DNA of 64,000 nucleotides from Phanerochaete sordida (GCA_019973155.2 BPQB01000052.1:62001-126000), one strand, 5' to 3'. Positions 23,878-34,973 are shown, counted from the stretch's first letter. Notes: generated by a model not told the origin, from the sequence alone. A program made the numbers and translations.

Positions 23878-25259
23878 TCAGCAATTGGTACTTCGAGAAC
23901 GATGTAGGCTGCTGTAACCATGCATTCCTGACGGGATTTGCAGTCCGCCGTAAGCACCTGTTGCCTGCGGAACTCTGGTTCTTGTCGATTTCCTTCGCAT
24001 GTGCCCTCTCTGGTCTTCCACTCGGAACTTCTCCCGGAGCCTCATCAGACACTTTCCTAGCTCATTTCGCCCATGCTTGTCCGCGCCTTGGCCCCAGAAG
24101 GAGTCCGTCTAGTTCGCGATATGTCAGCTAATCGCATTATCGCTGAAATCCTGGCCTACCGGGCTAGCCTCGACGATCTGCCTATCGCCGGTAGAGAGAA
24201 GCTTCTCTCGCAGGTCTGCGTGCTGCGAGAACTTTGCGTCGAGGATAGAGTCCATGACTTCCCGATTCTTCTGATTCCAGTCCTGCCTTTGCTCCGAGCG
24301 GAGTCGTGCGGCCTCTCCGACAGCCGATTTTGCTGTGGGTTGCGTTCGGATATGCTCAGCTAAGTGCGGCGCGGTCTCGAAGAATTTGTACGCCTGAAAT
24401 ACTGCCCTGAACGTCGGATAGTGCTCGCTGACACGCCGAATGAGGTACGAACGATGTGCCGACGTCGGATACAGTTTTCCGTTGTGCCATACTGAATACG
24501 GCGAGGAGTTGCTAAACCTGAGGAGCAGTCAACGCTGTGGTCGGACTACAGGCGGCCAAACGTACTCAAAATATGGCTGCTGCTTCTCGTAGAAGTATAT
24601 TGGCGACACTGCGTGTTTTGGAAGATAAGCGACTGGCGTGTCAGAAGACAATATCGCTCACAGACTGCATGTACTCCGGATCCTGCTTGGTCTCCTTGTC
24701 CATCCCCCACTGCGCGATGAATATGGATCAAGGTCACTATCTGAAAGGACCGAGCGGCGTCATCAACCATGGAATTGTAGTGTGAGAGCTTGGCCTCCAT
24801 GATACTCTTGCGGAGCAGCCGCTCGTGCCACTTGCCCTGGCTGTCGGCTCTCATATCGTCGCGGAGCTCTTCCAGCGATCTGCAGACTTATCAGTGTTCT
24901 TTACGCAGAGGTAGAAGCATTTGATACCTTGTGAACTTGGAGATGTTTCGCTTCAGCGAATCCGGTGGCTCGCCTCCACGGGCACCCATAGCATCCTTCA
25001 CATCTGCCAGAAGCGTGACGCAGCGTTGTCCCAGTCGAAGACACTCGCTTTGATTATGGTGCAAATCCTGCCGGCTCCCGTCAATATGTGCCGGCGGTTC
25101 CTTAAGCAACGTATATACCTGGATGGTTTTGAAGATCTCCAACAGGAGAGCGGACGCAGCGCTGATGGGTGGAAACGACAGAAGGGCGGTCAACTCCTTT
25201 GACGCGGCGGCTGCAGCGACAGCAATGGAGAGCGCGTCTTGTGACGAAAAGGACATCAT
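23878..25259 (-). CDS. MLKL-NTD-like helical domain fused to one NADAR domain
   Basis: ATG 25259 starts MMSFSSQDALS followed by the helix ALLSFPPISAASALLLEIF. The next exons carry NQSECLRLGQRCVTLLADV, SLKRNISKFTR, LEELRDDMRADSQ and LSHYNSMVDDAARSFQIVTL, the same four-helix arrangement as the other three adaptor-type genes here. NADAR begins with SPIYFYEKQQPYFEY after an intron at about 24620-24670, then FSNSSPYSVWHNGKLYPTSA, FQAYKFFETAPHLAEHIR, DWNQKNREVMDSILDAKFSQ, STGDRQIVEASP and FWGQGADKHGRNELGKCLM. A basic, Arg/Ser-rich tail of about 50 residues ends at the TGA at 23878-23880. The YPT-EH motif reads YPTSAH, so the conserved Glu is replaced by Ala; if that Glu is catalytic, this copy may bind but not cleave. 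The gene faces the 21978-23628 PARP gene tail to tail. Confidence 0.78.
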
Positions 25260-25800
25260 GAAGGACCGTAAAGGAGTAGTGGGAATGCCGCCTGCACTAC
25301 GATGATGGACACTCCTGTACGGTGAATCTGTGGGTCTCGAGAGTCCTTCGTTGACGACGGACAGCCATGAACTCTCCGACGTGATCGATGCCGACTTTCG
25401 CACGCCCACACACCCCGAGAACGTGTGGCCAATGCCCCGCAATTCCTGTGCCGCCTTTGAAAACTGGGCTAGGATAAGTATGATCTCCGATGAAACCTTA
25501 CGCTCTCCAAATCTTGATAACGCGTACCCCGTTTCTTGGGTCCTAATATCCTTCCGAAGACCAGTCCTGAACGCTGAGTTGCTTCCAAGAGACGCACAGG
25601 AATGGTGAACCCTTTCCAGACTTCTAGCGCGTTTACGTCGACGCCTGTCGTAGCTGCAGCTGTGCCCCGGATCTCATGCTGTCGCCTCCACAATTCCCTC
25701 AAGGCTGCCTTGCACTGGCTTCGAGTTTGCGAAATGAAGGGACTGCGCTGTGCAGCGTCACGTTATCTTGGCACGGTGATCTTGCATAGGGCATTCGTGC
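25260..25800. other. Intergenic, no gene seen
   Basis: Overlapping open frames (25330-25608 plus, 25469-25702 minus) have no recognisable motif. The stretch borders the mobile-element island. Confidence 0.35.
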
Positions 25801-25968
25801 TCCAAGCGCCAAGAGTCGAAGTTGGGCGGTTTAAAACGACGCGATAGTCAATCGCGTGCGGTTCAAACGCCCTTAAGCGCCGTGAGTAATTAAAAAATGG
25901 CTTCAGCCGGGATTGAACTCACCGTTTCGGCTGCGAGGTTACACTTACCACTAGGCAAGTTGTCCTTA
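25801..25968 (-). repeat. tRNA-derived SINE, copy 1
   Basis: On the minus strand the head reads like a tRNA: TAGTGGTAAGTGTA (A-box-like) about 30 bases before GAGTTCAATCCCGG (B-box-like), then GCTGAAGCC. An unrelated body follows, with GTTTGAACCGC and GCGATTGACTATCGCG and then GTTTTAAACCGCCCAAC. The same body occurs in the opposite orientation in copy 2 at 26604-28565. A genuine tRNA gene is unlikely because the arms do not pair as a full cloverleaf and the unit shares a long non-tRNA body with copy 2. This copy preserves the uninterrupted sequence of the hAT target site. Outer ends are approximate. Confidence 0.65.
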
Positions 25969-26603
25969 TAATGGCAGGCGGTTCTATCAGTTATCATGTA
26001 CCCGTTTACTAATGTAAATTGACTTCACCGCGCTTTCCCAAAGCAGAAGTCAGGCCTCAGAGAGGTTGCAACGAGAACATTGGAGGTACTATTACACCAC
26101 ACAGGTCAGAATATAGTAAAATAGGAGCTATATCAATATGTACGTTTTACTGTACGGTTTCGTGGCCGGGAACAGCAGTAGAAAGCGGCGCAGTAGCCAA
26201 CAAAAGCATGTATTAAGAGAAATAGCACCTTTGCGATATCTTTGCGAGAGAATTAAATATATTCTGCTATATACAAAGCAATTAGAAGCCCACAGCTCCT
26301 TCTGTGCAGCGGAGCGAAGCTGTGAGCGTGCAAGAGAGGGCCGAATGTAGGCGGCCGGCACCATTCAACGATGCCACCGTGAAACTGTTCCATGACGTCA
26401 TGGAGACCCCTGACACCTCGGACCCGGTGTACCCTTGACCGCAGCCACTCTTCGCGTAGGTCTCTATAGCGTCTTTGAGCACGCTGGGATGCTCCTTATT
26501 GGAATTCTAATGCTATATAGCGCAGTGTGCCTGCTGCAAATTACTATCCTTGTCTTTCTAGAGCATGACATATGATGTTATATATTGTTGGGTACGATAA
26601 AAT
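25969..26603. other. AT-richer spacer between inverted SINE copies
   Basis: No gene was recognised. A minus-strand frame at 26282-26482 is open but has no motif. Confidence 0.35.
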
Positions 26604-26744
26604 GTCAGGCACTGTTAGCTTAGTGGTTAGCGGACGCCTTGTGCTACTCGAGGTTGTGAGTTCGACTCTTGTTGGAGTCATTTCTTTTGCGGGGCGCTTT
26701 CTCTTAAGCGCCGTCGTTTGAACCGCCTGCGATTGACTATCGCG

Positions 26745-28513
26745 TAAGGCTCCAACCGTATAGTATACGTGTACGGATTTTTCGTACACTCACAGTATAC
26801 AGTACACACACAGTTGTATACAGTATATACACAGTACACATGCAGTTTTTCCTGGATTTTCCAAAAATGCACTCCGGATGTCTGCGAAACTCGAGCCAGG
26901 AGGTGAAATGATTGTATCAGACGAAGCGGCATGCAATTGGCTGTGTATGGGGCGGGCCATGATGCATGAGAGCCAGTCATGGATATGTGCGGCCGGTACA
27001 CGATAAACTGCCAATACGAACTACTGTCAGGCAATGCACTATATTGCTAAGGCCTAGTCTCCATTACAGAATAGCCAGAGTCAAGTGGCGCGGGCATGGA
27101 TCGTCTCTGAGATCGACCTCGCTTTATATCCAGACGTGGGCAGACGTGAGCGTGGCCGAATGCACGAGGGCGGGCGCCCGCGCACGTCTCGCTGCCGAGC
27201 CTGAGGGCGGGCTGTGGATAATCGCAAGTAAGCGGAACGTACGCAAGCTCATTTCGAGTCGTTGCGCGTGCGTGCGCAATTTTCTGTCATTAAGAGCTCG
27301 GTCTTGTGCTTACAAATTTTTGCGCGCAGGTTGTGACCCCTGCCATGGCCCATGGATCCGCAGCGAGGGAGTTGGAGCCGAGGTGCTCATACTCGTACTT
27401 CTTACGCTGTTGCGTGAGTAGCGTGGGGAAGATGGACTGCGGGAGTCGGAGCTGGACGGGGACGGCGAAGAACGACGTGTACGCAGTTACCAGTGATGCA
27501 TTCGGGAAGATGGTACCTCGACATGCACGATAACCTTCGAGCCCCTTCACCGGAGCTGGCGCAGCAGCACACGCATGCGGGAAGAATAAGGTGCACCGCT
27601 CCTGACCGAAACTATATGAGAATGCGACGATGGTGGCGAACTGCTCGGCATCGAGGACGTTGGCGATGCCACCTGAGACGAGGCTCAGCAGGAACGCGGC
27701 GGGGTCCGTCGACTTCGCGCTGCCCTTCAGAGCCGAGCATGTCTGGGAGGAGCATGCCGTCTCGGCGTAGCACTTGACCTCCAGTGTCGTCGCGCAACGA
27801 TGCTAGTCGCAGCCGCTGGATGCGAAGCCGTGGCGGAATAGCAGCGTCGACTTCGAGGGCTGAGCCTCGGAGCACAAGTAGCGGCACTCACCGGAAACGT
27901 GGATTCCTCGCTACTTTCGCCTTTCCAGCATTCAGCATAGCTGCCGATGCATTTCTTCTGCTCATGGGCCTCTTCGGGTCACTATAGATGCCGTCAGTAT
28001 CAACTCGTTTGCCGTGTAAGCCTGGTAGCGAGCCTTCAGACCCGCGTCGTCGTGAATGTCAGAGCCAAGTTTACTTCACCCGCGTGACCTAGTGGTTTCG
28101 ATCTGTGCAGTCCGTAGTCCAGTCAGCACCACATATTATATATCTTATGCTGGAATCATCGAAGACTTACCGTTTGCAGGTGGTTGGTCGAGAAGAGCGC
28201 TGCAGTTGGGCGTCTTACAAGTTCACGAACGCGTCGGAGGCGGAGACGCGGGGAAGCACGGTGCGAGGCCGAGGCCTTGAGATCCTGGGGGCCGACAGTG
28301 ACTTTCACAGGCAGTCTCTCATGCTGATACAAAGGTATAATAGCCACAGTTGTACAGGAATTTGAGATGGAGGAGTACATGCTTGACTAACCGTGTGTGT
28401 ACTGTGTAGTATACGTGTAGTCGGTGTGTACGCCATTGATTGTACACTCACAGTACACGTATACGGTTGTACACGTATACTCACAGTACACTCACTATAC
28501 GGTTGGAGCCTTA
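26745..28513. mobile_element. Non-autonomous hAT-like DNA transposon, 1769 bp
   Basis: Its ends are perfect 20-bp terminal inverted repeats, TAAGGCTCCAACCGTATAGT at the left and its complement at the right. It is flanked on both sides by the 8-bp target duplication CTATCGCG (26737-26744 and 28514-28521). An 8-bp duplication and TIRs starting TAAGG fit the hAT superfamily. Subterminal regions at both ends are crowded with GTATAC/GTACAC-type short repeats, probable transposase binding sites. No hAT transposase domain was recognised in any frame. The interior carries a piece of an unrelated host-like gene (27290-27802, minus). Confidence 0.82.
27290..27802 (-). pseudogene. Captured fragment of a secreted-type protein gene inside the hAT-like element
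   Basis: After a plausible splice acceptor at 27802 the frame stays open for about 170 codons to a stop at 27290. It contains Cys pairs (CYAETACSSQTCSALKG), a hydrophobic stretch (AAFLLSLVSGGIANVLD, FATIVAFSYSFGQERC) and a well-formed C-terminal part (SLVTAYTSFFAVPVQLRLPQ, KKYEYEHLGSN). Composition and Cys spacing suggest an extracellular protein; I do not recognise the family. Sequence farther upstream on the minus strand (to about 28360) seems to hold decayed earlier exons. Its position wholly inside the transposon suggests gene-fragment capture. Confidence 0.45.
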
Positions 28514-28587
28514 CTATCGCGGCGTTTTAAACCGCCCAACTGAATTGGCTCCAAGCGCGGCGGAGGCCCCCGTAGTTACAGGCGTAC

Positions 28588-30172
28588 TAAGGCTCCAACC
28601 GTTTTGTTTATTTACTGTGTATAAACGTTTGTTCCCGTTTACGTTTACGTGTGTTTAATCCAGACCCTGTAAACAGCCAGTAAACGTTTATACACGGTAA
28701 ACAAACAGTTTCTACGTGAACATCCTAGATGCGCGTTCCTTGGATAATTGACCCATGTAGCCACCAGGGATGTCCAGCGACGAAGGAGAGAGCAACTGCG
28801 CCGTCTGTAGGCCGTACTCCGCTACTCAACTTGAGCTCGCGCGGAAGCGCCTAGGCAGGCGTTGTGAGCGCGGCGTGCCTTGACAAACCCCACCATGAGC
28901 AAGCGTGAGGCTCTCTGTTACATCTCTACTGAAACTCGCTTTTCTAGAGCTACTGAGACCTGAAGAATCATTGGACTTGGTGAAGCACACGTCCTACTAG
29001 GCGGACAAGCTCTCGCTGCTTGATACAGCTTCTAGCCGGGTCTGCGATACAGTGCCCGCGCGGTCTACGGCGCGTTACGCACCCTCTGACCGCCCCACGC
29101 GTGCAGCTCAGCATGAGTGCGCCGAGCGTTAGCCCAAACGCAGCACCGGCTAAGATCTGGCACACATACACGAGGTGCGTGCCGTCCGCGGTATCTTTCG
29201 GTAGCGAGCCCCAGGAGTGCGCGGCAAGCAGCATGAGCAGGCGCAGGAGCGCGATGGGCGTACAGACGGCCTGCAGTACGATCCAGCTGGCGATGTAGCA
29301 AGCGACGCTCGGCTTGTCGATGTCCGCAACACCATCGTGAATCGTGATGGAGAAGACGCTGACGGTTGGGACGATCCTGTAGGGCTCGTCCGCTCGGATG
29401 TGACTCTAGGTCATTCAGAGAGTAGCACAGGCGGCACAAACTTTCTCTCCTCGGCTCAGAACAATTCTGGTCCCGAGCACGTTCGGTGGTGCGAGACCGG
29501 TCGCCTGGCGTCGACTTAGAGTGGCAAAAGCCCGCGTCTGCATAGGTCAGCATCCGAAGCTTTCAGTCATGTGTAGGACCCCTGACCAACCCGCACGCGG
29601 CACGCACTGAGTGGGTGTCGAATTGTTTTGCGCCACGGCTCAGAGGCACCCTGCATGTGCCAGGCCCAGGACTTGCAGGCTGGAGCAAGAAATGGACCGG
29701 GCTAGGGACGGCTGTAATGCCTTGGCGGCGGGGCACGGGTTCACAGGACTCCGCCATGTGTGCGATGTTCGCGACCGCATGCATCTCGAGAATCGAAGAC
29801 ACACTCATCATACCTCTGTTATTTCGCTTCGACCGCGCTGCGAGGCAGGTCACCGAACTTAGTAGGACGCTGCATAGCGCGTGACTTGCGGCTACCTGTC
29901 ATCGCGGGAGCAAGATCCTGGCCCACTAGCGGCTGGTCAAGACCGTCTCACGCAACATTTACACGACCGTGAGTGTCCTGGATAGCTAGTCTGCTGATAT
30001 AGCATCCGCAGAAGGCCTTTCCGGGCGACTGCATAATGCTGTGAAGGGTTTAAAATGGGATATTGGGAGAAACTGTGTGTTTACTGTGTAAAAACTGTTT
30101 ATACACGTTTACAACCGTTTCCGTGTGTTTATATGGGAAAATGTACACGTAAACTAAACGGTTGGAGCCTTA
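28588..30172. mobile_element. Second non-autonomous hAT-like element, 1585 bp
   Basis: Ends are TAAGGCTCCAACCGTTT at 28588 and its complement ending at 30172, with the perfect 8-bp target duplication AGGCGTAC at 28580-28587 and 30173-30180. The outermost 15 bases equal those of the 26745-28513 element, but here the subterminal short repeats are GTTTAC/GTAAAC rather than GTATAC types. No transposase domain was seen. The interior includes a fragment resembling a multi-span membrane protein (28968-29403, minus). Confidence 0.82.
28968..29403 (-). pseudogene. Captured membrane-protein-like fragment inside the hAT-like element
   Basis: The frame runs about 145 codons between stops. It begins VSVFSITIHDGVADIDKPS, then has hydrophobic segments VACYIASWIVLQAVCTPIA with LLRLLMLLAAHSW, and YVCQILAGAAFGLTLGALML, which look like membrane helices. 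The last part (after RGAVRGCVTRRRP) is basic and likely past the original coding end. I do not recognise the family. No start or complete exon chain was found, so it is treated as a captured gene fragment. Confidence 0.4.
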
Positions 30173-31009
30173 AGGCGTACAATTTCGTGGAGCAGAGAAC
30201 CTCAGCATGTTCTTGAATTCACAATGCAGACAGATAGCAATGGGACGAGGGTAAATGGTCACTATGGCCTGACTTTGGACGAGCGCAGGTATAGTGTGCC
30301 ATACGAGGGGAGCTTCCGCTTCAGGCGACGCCGCCCTACTCCTCCCGATGCGCAGCGGGCGGGATATGTGCGTCTATGTGCGCGACTCCAACAGCGACCA
30401 CTGTCAGGCTTAGTGACTACATGTGCACACGCTCAATTCGACGTTCCTCAAGAGCGGATTGGGAAAGCAGGGACGTCATAGATCCTTCAACGTCGCTCTA
30501 CAAGGCTTGCCTCAGCGGCTGACCTGGCGTTGGGAGCTGCATATTTCCAACAGGGCCCGTAGGTTCAGATTTCTCGCCTCGCCCGGACGAGAGATTCAAT
30601 GATAAGAGCCAGTAATAATGAATCCCATCGCAGCTTGACTGCCCTAGTTGGGCGTTGTATTGTTTTGGACCTTCCAAGGGGCACTGGCGGCCGTTGCCTG
30701 ACTTACGCGATATGCAGAGGTGCGAGTGGAGTTCAAAATTCGTCTAGGTCTGCTTCATGATGAAGTTGATATGCACGGATATTCGTCAGCAATGCCTGGA
30801 AGGTACGCTGATTGTCCTGATTTGAGATTTGAGCCTGAAAGCCATAACCTGCCGTCAAGGCGATATCACCAACTGCTTGATCGTGCGGAGATCTTGTGAC
30901 GGCTGTGACCCAGGCAGATAGTAGCTTCTGCATTAGGATAGCGGTTGCACGTTGACTTCCCCTCCTCCTTACTTCTACCATCTTTTCGTCTCGCCCCCAA
31001 AGGTCCAAG
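30173..31009. other. Intergenic, no gene seen
   Basis: The stretch contains the right target duplication of the preceding element and open frames without motifs (30224-30481 plus, 30733-31008 minus). The last 100 bases are pyrimidine-rich before the ATG at 31010, consistent with a promoter. Confidence 0.35.
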
Positions 31010-32111
31010 ATGAAATCCAGGCCACTCTGCAGCGTCGGTCTCTTCCTGTTGCTCTCTGGTAGTGTGACATCGCAAGGAACGGATGCTACCTGTACGACCG
31101 ATACTTGGGTGAGTCCAAATTGCTGTTACGGCTTCTTCACCATGATGACGCAGGAAAGACCGCGAACTCCGTCGGACAGAGTATTTGCCTTATTGCAGCG
31201 TATCTACAGGGTGCATGTGACGCGTCTGTCTCTGGTACGTGGGGTTTTCTTGATGATATACAGGCTGATTCACCTGTCGTAGACGGCTACATCAACTCGC
31301 TGGGAGGGGGTTTCACATATTACACCCAACCCAGTAGTCCGAGCAAATGCACCTGTAACATGGTTTTTTACAACGCCATTAGTGCCTGCGGTGAATGTCA
31401 GGGTTTTGGCGCGCTGACGTGAGTGAGGAGCAAGCGATTTTGGGAGTATATCTCACTGGGCCTTTCATTGTAGATGGACCTCCTGGATATCACCCTGTCC
31501 TTCGAGCATGATTGCTGGCGTGGTGTTTCCCGCCCCGATACCAGCTGGAACAGCGATCCCTGCGTGGGTGTATATGATCAGCAACCCCATGTTCGACATC
31601 GGCAAGGCAAATACGTACTGGCAGCAGAACAAGACGGAGATAACGGCGGCTGGACTTTCCTCTCCGTCCAGCTCCACATCTTCAATCTTGTCGAGCTCAT
31701 CTTCGTCGAGCGCGATATCGTCGAGCGCTTCTTCAACGGGCGCGACGTCCTCGACGTCCTCGTCAGCTAGTGCACAGCCCTCCGCCTCACCTTCGTCTTC
31801 TAACGGGAAGAGCAGCGCCGGTGGAATCATCGGCGGCGTCCTGGGCGGTGTTGCTAGCATTGCTGGGGCGATTGGAGCCTATTACAAGTTCCAGAAGAGT
31901 AAGCGGGACAAGAGAGCCTCGTCCGCGACTGCGACGAACACGAATGTTGTCAGCGTACATGTCCATAATCATGCTGGATTTGTTGTGAGTTCATATTTCT
32001 TTATCGATTTTGTCAAGCTAAATATTGGCGCGGATGCAGAAGGCCGGGATGGAGCACGAACGGGAGAAATTAGTCCGAGACAACATGCATATGGACAACG
32101 CTGATGTATGA
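31010..32111 (+). CDS. Ser-rich single-pass secreted/transmembrane protein
   Basis: The N-terminus from ATG 31010 is a signal peptide (PLCSVGLFLLLSGSVTS). An extracellular Cys-rich domain follows over three exons: TANSVGQSICLIAAYLQGAC, KCTCNMVFYNAISACGECQG and WTSWISPCPSS with PIPAGTAIPAWVYM. This order is a common layout among basidiomycete surface proteins whose function is unknown. A Ser/Thr-rich stalk (about 31680-31810) leads to the membrane helix GGIIGGVLGGVASIAGAIGA and a basic cytoplasmic tail, KFQKSKRDKRAS. The last exon adds KAGMEHEREKLVRDN and ends with TGA at 32109-32111. Introns lie near 31109-31159, 31217-31281, 31421-31473 and 31985-32039. The gene has no visible link to the ADP-ribose cluster around it; it may be a bystander or a surface sensor. 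Confidence 0.75.
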
Positions 32112-32808
32112 CCGAGTGAGCACTTTCCAACTACGACTACACACCCCTCCTCGTCGCCTGGTTACATGTCGCAGATTTTATTTCACGACTTGCTCGCAGG
32201 ACTATGGACCTTCCGGGCATGCACTCGCTCCAGATCACAGCACCTCTGTATCAGATATAACGCTGTTTGATATGTGTAATTTGGTACAGTAATCTCTCGG
32301 AGCTGTGTGTCGCACCCTTCACAGGGTGTGTGGGGATATGGCGCAGCAATATCTGAGAACGCTCTCCTCACCCAACGACACGACTGCTAGGGGCTCGGGC
32401 AGCCATGTAGTGACACATATTAAATCTTGTTTCCGTGCATCCAGTCCCCCGGTCTGTTACCTCGCAGATGAAGCACGACCATTGAAGGGTGTGTGGTCCG
32501 TGACGTGTGTATACAGCAGACCCTTTCCAAACTTCTCCCGATATCTCTGATATCTACAGCCTTGTTCGGCCTCATATGTACACGCTTGTTGCAGTCTGTC
32601 TCCCCGCGGCACCGTGAGAGCCCGGGTGACGTCTAAACATTCGATCGGACGAAAAGGATACAATGAATACTCAGATCAAACGCTAGGTGCAATCCGTAGT
32701 ACGCTGAAGAGCGGTCACAAAGATAGCTCGCCGCAGCCCTGGAATGGCTTGGTATATGTTGGACACGGCGTCGACATCACAGCTAGGGAAAAATCCGGGG
32801 CGTAGCTC
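32112..32808. other. Convergent intergenic region
   Basis: The region lies between the 3' ends of two converging genes. Only short frames without motifs are present. Confidence 0.35.
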
Positions 32809-34498
32809 TCACGACTGAAAGATGACGAGGTACAGCGGGCGGATAGCTTCGTTCTGCGAGGATCGCAAATGAGTCTCGCTCGCAGCTATTTGTCAGTGAT
32901 CTGTAAATACCTTGTAGACTGGTCTCCTGGTCAGCGATGGGCTTCAGATATTCAGAGAATTTGAGCGACTGACCAATCGCTTCATCATGACTCAGACCTG
33001 TCCCGGGTTCTCCAACAACTGAATCGTATCCAGCTGGAGCCTGGGATAGAATATGAGGTCCATACAGAATAGTTGATGTGAGCGTATTGAGCACCTGCGT
33101 CAGTCCAGAGCTGTTGGTTGTCATCTTGCACACTTTGCCCATGATGACCTCAGTCAGAAGGATCGCGCGGTAATTCGAGCCTCCCAGGTTTTGGATGTAG
33201 CCGTTAGACTAGGGTAAGCTCGTATAGTTCTGCCCAGTGAGAAGTTTGGGACCATACCTTTGAGGACGTCGCAGATGTGTAGACTCCGACGCCGAACATG
33301 CCATTTCTGGCCTTCGCGACTTGGAACGAGTTCTGTTTAAACATAAATCTCTACGCCTGCACCGTTTGAGGAGAAAAGCGGACTTGTAGGATACTACAGA
33401 TGGAACATCCCGTCTTAGTGCAGAATCCGGTATTGCGAGAATCGTCGCCGATACAGCACTGGCGCGTCGTGCCGTGCCAGCGTCTTCTCGAATTCCCTAC
33501 GGCTTTTCTGGGAGTCGAGTGGTCAGCGTCGTAGGTACATAACGAGTGTCAACCTCACTTGTACGCCAAAAAGCTTTGCACATGGGTAGGGTGGCTATAC
33601 ACCTTGTAAACCTGCGGAGTTGCTGCTCAGCAAAGAATCACAGCACCGGAGCTCGGTCATCATCCTACCGCAACCACGCCTGGCGGAGTTGCGCTGTGCT
33701 TCCACTGGTCCTTGAACTGGTCCGCGACTGCGATATTGGATCAATAAAATGGGCAGATAATTGATTTTGTAATGTTATTGGGACACACCACTGCGATACT
33801 CCGCTTGCGAGCTTGGGACCTCTAGAATTGCCGGTGCTGGTATCATCATGAGAACCTTAGTTGACACGTGCATAGGTTGCCAAATCCTACCAGCTTTGTA
33901 CGTATCCTCCCTACATCTTATCGAGCAGAAGTCGCCCAGCTTTCCAGCCATCGTGGTCTTTGGGCTCCGCCCGCAGCTGAAAGGGATAGATCAGACCATA
34001 GTCAAGAATCGCGCATGTCTCGTACGGACAGCAAGCACATGTCACCTCCTCCAGCTGGTATATTGGCTTTGAACCTACACGTTCAGGCCTTCGTCAGCGA
34101 TATACAAGACTTTACTAAAGGATGGGACGTACAATCGTTTCCTCAGTGCGAGCCCTCCTCCCACGACCGGCTTATACGCATTTGCGCATGTACGACCACA
34201 GAAATCGTGAACTGCGGGTATATGTCAGAAGAATCCCGTCTGCCGGACGGCTACTAGCCTCTTCCTGATTCCATGTAAACAGGTCGAAGTCCGCAGTGCT
34301 GCAGCAAGTCAAGACCAGTTTAAAGCCAAATATCGTGAGCGATAAACGTGCCTTGCACAGCATCTGGGTCTGCGCGCGGCGAGGCAGCAGCACCGTCATG
34401 TGTGAACGGGAACATGCCTTCGACGGCGTCCCTGTGCGGTCGACCCAGACTGGCGATGTACAACCGGGATAGGCACAAATGTTCGAGGAATTCATCAT
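32809..34498 (-). CDS. Three-finger PARP-type ADP-ribosyltransferase, possibly with a damaged last splice site
   Basis: Start MMNSSNI at 34498 enters finger 1: CAYPGCTSPVWVDRTGTPS. An intron with a GC donor (34299-34351) leads to finger 2: HCGLRPVYMESGRG and VHDFCGRTCANAY. Finger 3 near 33930: CGRSPKTTMAGKLGDFCS then RCREDTY. PAPAILEVPSSQAEYRS and ADQFKDQWKHSATPP precede the catalytic part: QVYKVYSHPTHVQSFLAYK, NSRRRWHGTTRQCCIGDD (His), FGVGVYTSATSSK (Tyr), SNYRAILLTEVIMGKVCK and GYDSVVGEPGTGLSHDEAI (Glu), ending NEAIRPLYLVIFQS with a stop at 32809-32811. In sister genes a tiny VYT exon sits before the last exon. Here the equivalent VFT is followed by GATCAC, not a GT or GC donor, so the last join may be broken or altered. 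Confidence 0.76.
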
Positions 34499-34973
34499 GT
34501 GAGCGTCGAAAGCAACCCGTACAGCTGTCTGCATCGCGCAGGCCTTATAGCGTCCGCTCGGCGATCCGCGGCACGGTGATTACCGCGGCGCGTATGCGAA
34601 GCGGGTCCGCACCATGGCCACGTAGCAGACCATGACCCTCCGAACTATTCTCCATTACGCGGCTGCTTATCCAGATATCCAAATGGGACGGTTCGTGCGA
34701 AGCTTATATGGCGCAGTCTAGATTGAGGCGACCAAAATGGGTTGGGCTAGACCGATTTTGTTGCGTTAGTACATCTACCGCGCACGTAGCAGTCTAGACA
34801 GCGCAGACGGTTCTGTGCTTCGGTCATGACTGGGGCTAAGATTGACCTCCTGAAACAGGAATCGAGTCGCAAAAATATGATGAGACAAACATACAAAGAG
34901 TTACAAAGCATGAGACGGAACGAAATCCAAGATGAATGGCATATGAGCAGCGCAGCCCGCAATATAGCTCTCA
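34499..34973. other. Intergenic, no gene seen
   Basis: This is the gap between two minus-strand genes, upstream of the 32809-34498 PARP gene. Nothing was recognised. Confidence 0.35.

Larger units (their letters stand above)
26604..28565 (+). repeat. tRNA-derived SINE, copy 2, split by a hAT-like element
   Basis: The head at about 26611-26680 has TTAGCTTAGTGGTTAGCGGA (A-box-like) and GAGTTCGACTC at 26658-26668 (B-box-like). The body shared with copy 1 (TTGAACCGCC, GATTGACTATCGCG) runs to 26744. It is then broken by the element at 26745-28513 and resumes at 28514 with the duplicated CTATCGCG followed by GCGTTTTAAACCGCCCAACT. Copy 1 shows the same junction without the insertion. Confidence 0.65.

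Noticed and set aside
25900..25968. Possible tRNA gene on the minus strand (A and B box present)
   Set aside because: The arms do not form a full cloverleaf, and the sequence continues into a body shared with a second, inverted copy, so a tRNA-derived SINE explains it better.
26611..26680. Possible tRNA gene on the plus strand
   Set aside because: Same reasoning: it is the head of the SINE copy interrupted by the hAT-like element.
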